The translations under genes were made by a program, and so were the position numbers. From NCBI GenBank assembly GCA_934155165.1, contig CAKPGS010000040.1:1-8107 (forward strand): a DNA stretch of 8,107 bases, read 5' to 3'. Below are positions 5,986 to 8,107 of the stretch, piece by piece. Under the pieces are notes generated by a model. The model was not told where the DNA came from and did no database searches. It saw only the letters and a list, made by a program, of their open reading frames with translations. How positions within the stretch are numbered: the first letter of the stretch is position 1; every line of letters starts with the position of its first letter. Source of the DNA: an uncultured Clostridia bacterium. GTDB lineage: Bacteria; Bacillota; Clostridia; TANB77; CAG-508.

Positions 5986-6504
5986 ATGAAATTATCAAAA
6001 AAAAAGGCTGTTATTATAATTATGTTTGTAGTTATAGTTTTTATAGAAGGATATTCTATAGCTTCATATCAAACAAATACATTAATAGAAAATAAAAATA
6101 ATATAGTTGAAGCAAATTTAACAGAGGAAGAACAAGAGGTTTTGGACTTAGTTAATAAAAATAGAGAGGAAAAAGGAATTAAAACGTTAAAAACATATTC
6201 AAAACTGCAGCAAATTGCTAAATTAAAAGCAGTAGATATAGTAACAAATAATTATTTTTCACATAATTCGCCAACTCTAGGAACTCCATTTGAAATGCTT
6301 AAAGCATACGGTATAGATTATAAAATATCGGGTGAAAATTTAGCAGGTAATATTAATTCGGAAAGAGCAGTTAATGCATGGATGAATTCAGAATCTCATA
6401 GAGAAAATATATTAGAAGAAAAATATGAATATACAGGAATTTGTGTATTAAACAGTAAAACTTACGGAAAAGTATATGTACAATTATTTGTAGGATTAAA
6501 ATAA
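5986..6504 (+). CDS. Membrane-anchored CAP-domain (SCP/YkwD-like) protein
   Basis: From ATG 5986 the protein has 172 residues: a basic start, one hydrophobic signal-anchor segment (about 8-28), a linker, and a CAP domain from about 48 to the end. The CAP signature residues are present: H93 in YFSHNSP, E117 in GENLAG and H138 in WMNSESHRENIL, followed by a YVQLFVG terminal strand. Bacterial CAP proteins of this type are extracellular; several are linked to the cell envelope or spores, but their activity is generally unknown. A GTG at 5977 in the same frame lies too close to the Shine-Dalgarno AAGGGA (5970-5975), so ATG 5986 is preferred. It stands alone between its promoter and terminator. Four CGG trinucleotides occur, none in frame. 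Confidence 0.85.
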   Translation: MKLSKKKAVIIIMFVVIVFIEGYSIASYQTNTLIENKNNIVEANLTEEEQEVLDLVNKNREEKGIKTLKTYSKLQQIAKLKAVDIVTNNYFSHNSPTLGTPFEMLKAYGIDYKISGENLAGNINSERAVNAWMNSESHRENILEEKYEYTGICVLNSKTYGKVYVQLFVGLK

Positions 6505-6513
6505 TGAAGTATT

Positions 6514-6537
6514 ACAAGTCAAATGACTTGTTTTTTT
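6514..6537 (+). terminator. Intrinsic terminator after the CAP gene
   Basis: ACAAGTC (6514-6520) pairs with GACTTGT (6525-6531) around AAAT, followed by a T tract to 6537. It starts 10 bases after the stop codon. Confidence 0.88.
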
Positions 6538-6832
6538 GTTGGAAAAAGTCGAAAAAATAAAGCAAACTTAATTTAAAAGGTAATAAAAAATATACAATAT
6601 AAAATAATTAGAAAAATGCTTACGGAAATGCATAAAGAATAAAAAATAAAATAATCACTGAAAAATTTGTTATAAAAATTTAATATAAATTTAATAATAG
6701 ATAAAATTAGACCTAAAACTACAAAATCCGTAAAATAAGAGAAAAATCTATACCTTAAAGGCGTGTTTGATGTCCTTTTTTTTTATTATTATAATGAAAA
6801 TTAATAATAGAGAAAAGGAGGTCATAGCAAAA
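6538..6832. other. AT-rich intergenic region upstream of the surface-protein gene
   Basis: Nearly 300 bases with no credible gene and no clear SigA promoter pair. Near its end AAAGG (6757-6761) can pair with CCTTT (6774-6778) before a run of nine T (6776-6784), a weak terminator-like element that might attenuate the downstream gene. The Shine-Dalgarno AGGAGGT (6816-6822) closes the region. Confidence 0.5.
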
Positions 6833-8107
6833 GTGGATAAAAAAAGAACTAAAGTGAAATTTGCAATAATTATGCTTATTATTATAGCTATAATTATTAA
6901 TATAAATATATTTGCTATGGCTTCTGAAATTATAGTAAAAACACCAAATGAAAACCAATTTTTGGAATTAAGAGGTGTTGAAGTAAAAGAGGTAGAAGGA
7001 CAGAACAAGCAGTTAACAATGGAATTATGGACAAATAGTGTTGAATTTGAACGGTTTTGCAGTTAGATTTTCATATGATAGTTCTAAAATAGAACCTTCA
7101 AATATAGTTACAAATGAAATAACAGATGATGAAACAGAGTATTTCAAATTTGTTGGAGAGTTTGAGAATACATTAGAGCTATTTACAATTCCTTATGATG
7201 GAACAGGGGAGGGAATAAATGCTGTAGTATCTTTCCAGCCACCTGTAACTGAAAGTGAACATATAATGCAAGTAGGAACAAGTGGAGGAAGAGTAATAAA
7301 TACAGAAAATGGAGTTTTGTTAGGAAAAATGAGCTTTCAGATGAAAGCAGATGAATTCGATAAGTCATGGCTTTCTTTGCAAACAAGCACAGAAAGTTCA
7401 CCTAAAACAGGAATAAGTATAAATATAGATGGAAGTAGTAAATATGAAGAACAATCAACCTTTAGATTTACAGATAAAACAGCATCTAAAAATGTGAATT
7501 TGAGTAATTTGGTGTTAAGTTCTGGTACAAAAGATGAAGAACCATCTACCTATAAAGAATATAGTTTAACACCAAAGTTTGAAAAAGGTACCTTAGATTA
7601 TCAATACGAATTACTAGAATATATAGATAATATGGATATAACGGCAGTTTTGGAGGACTCAAAAGCTACATTAAAACTAAAAATACCAAAAAGAGATGAA
7701 AATAATAATTTAGTATATGAAAGTGATGGAAGTTCTATTTCATATGAAGAAATTAAAATTAATGACAATACTCCAAGTAAAGTTACATTAAATAAAATTG
7801 GAGAACCAGACACTAAGCTTAAAATAATTGTTACAGCAGAAGATGGAAAAACAAGCAAAGAATATACAATAACAATTAAAAGGCCATATGGAACAATAAA
7901 AGGAAAAATATTTACAGAACCTACAAGTTTTACAACAGAGAAACATATAGCTGAAGTTTTAGCATATTTGGAATCAGATGTAGAAGAAAAAGTAAATTGG
8001 GAATCAGCAATAAATAATACAAAGAATGGTAAATCAGATGATTTAAATACAGTATTTAGAGGTGACAAAGAGAATTCTATAATAGGTATTGAAGAAAAAA
8101 ATAAAAT
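6833..8107 (+). CDS. Secreted surface protein with cohesin-like and cadherin-like domains, one +1 frame change, 3'-truncated by window edge
   Basis: The start is GTG 6833, placed 10 bases after AGGAGGT (6816-6822); earlier in-frame TTG, ATG and ATG codons lack such a site. A signal peptide (1-30, basic start, long Ile-rich core, cleavage likely after AMA) exports the protein. Residues about 33-195 look like a cohesin-type beta-sandwich: QLTMELWTNSVEFE, then GFAVRFSYDSSKIEPSNIV, ending in a segment with GVLLGKMSFQM. Residues about 220-352 resemble a cadherin-like beta-sandwich domain: VNLSNLVLSSG, LDYQYELLEYIDNMDITA, then IIVTAEDGKTSKEYTITIKRP. A further unit begins YGTIKGKIFTEP. The zero frame stops at TAG 7064-7066 just after CGG 7052-7054. 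Dropping C7052 joins the two halves exactly within the cohesin-like strand, and the frame then stays open to the edge (351 codons). Function is unknown beyond surface display or adhesion. Confidence 0.75.
7052..7055 (+). other. Putative +1 recoding site 3, CGGT in the surface-protein gene
   Basis: The zero frame reads GAA TTT GAA CGG TTT TGC AGT TAG. Dropping C7052, or decoding CGGT as one unit, gives E-F-E-G-F-A-V-R-F-S-Y-D-S, which is the expected cohesin-like strand pair (GF-V-F-YD). The frame then stays open for more than 1,050 bases. As at the two yabG sites, the break is an in-frame CGG and the restored codon is a GGN glycine codon. Confidence 0.7.

Noticed and set aside
7601..8068. Minus-strand ORF of 155 codons opposite the surface-protein gene
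   Set aside because: It is the Ser/Leu/Phe-rich shadow of the AT-rich plus-strand coding sequence, with no start site or family resemblance.

Overview
The window comes from a very AT-rich, endospore-forming Firmicute, most likely an uncultured anaerobic member of the Clostridia. The evidence is a dense set of clostridial spore genes (yabG, veg, a SPOCS/LysM SipL-type gene, yunB, a SleB/CwlJ-type hydrolase, a GerQ-like coat protein), strong SigA-type promoters, classical AGGAGG ribosome binding sites and intrinsic terminators. Genus cannot be read from the sequence.

Layout. Positions 1-773 hold the 3' part of yabG, the spore-coat protease gene, readable only through two +1 frame changes. A palindromic hairpin begins at its restored stop codon. 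Next is veg (936-1226) behind a near-perfect SigA promoter and followed by a terminator. Then comes a sporulation unit: sipL (1314-2864) and yunB (2865-3569), with yunB starting directly after the sipL stop. A gene-free stretch of about 420 bases (3570-3992) carries two GC-rich palindromic repeats of one family and an imperfect inverted-repeat region. It is followed by a cwlJ-gerQ pair (3993-4772), whose products belong to the cortex-lysis side of germination. A bidirectional terminator separates these from the convergent ribosomal operon rplM-rpsI (minus strand, 5659-4815), which has a structured leader. A divergent SigA promoter drives a membrane-anchored CAP-domain protein (5986-6504). The window ends inside a large secreted surface protein (6833 to the edge) with a cohesin-like and a cadherin-like domain, which also contains a +1 frame change.

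The main discovery candidate is translational. Exactly three in-frame CGG codons occur in all coding sequence here, and each lies at one of the three places where a reading frame breaks. In each case dropping the C of CGG restores the frame and places a GGN glycine codon next (CGGG, CGGA, CGGT). About 1,550 codons of intact genes contain no in-frame CGG, while the trinucleotide occurs twelve times out of frame in coding sequence. This argues against random decay or sequencing error. It suggests CGG is not an ordinary arginine codon in this organism but is read by +1 frameshifting or as a four-base CGGN codon. The supporting evidence is the sequence pattern and protein-family conservation (YabG ITGHDG motif; cohesin-like GFxVRFSYD). 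The decoding mechanism is inference.
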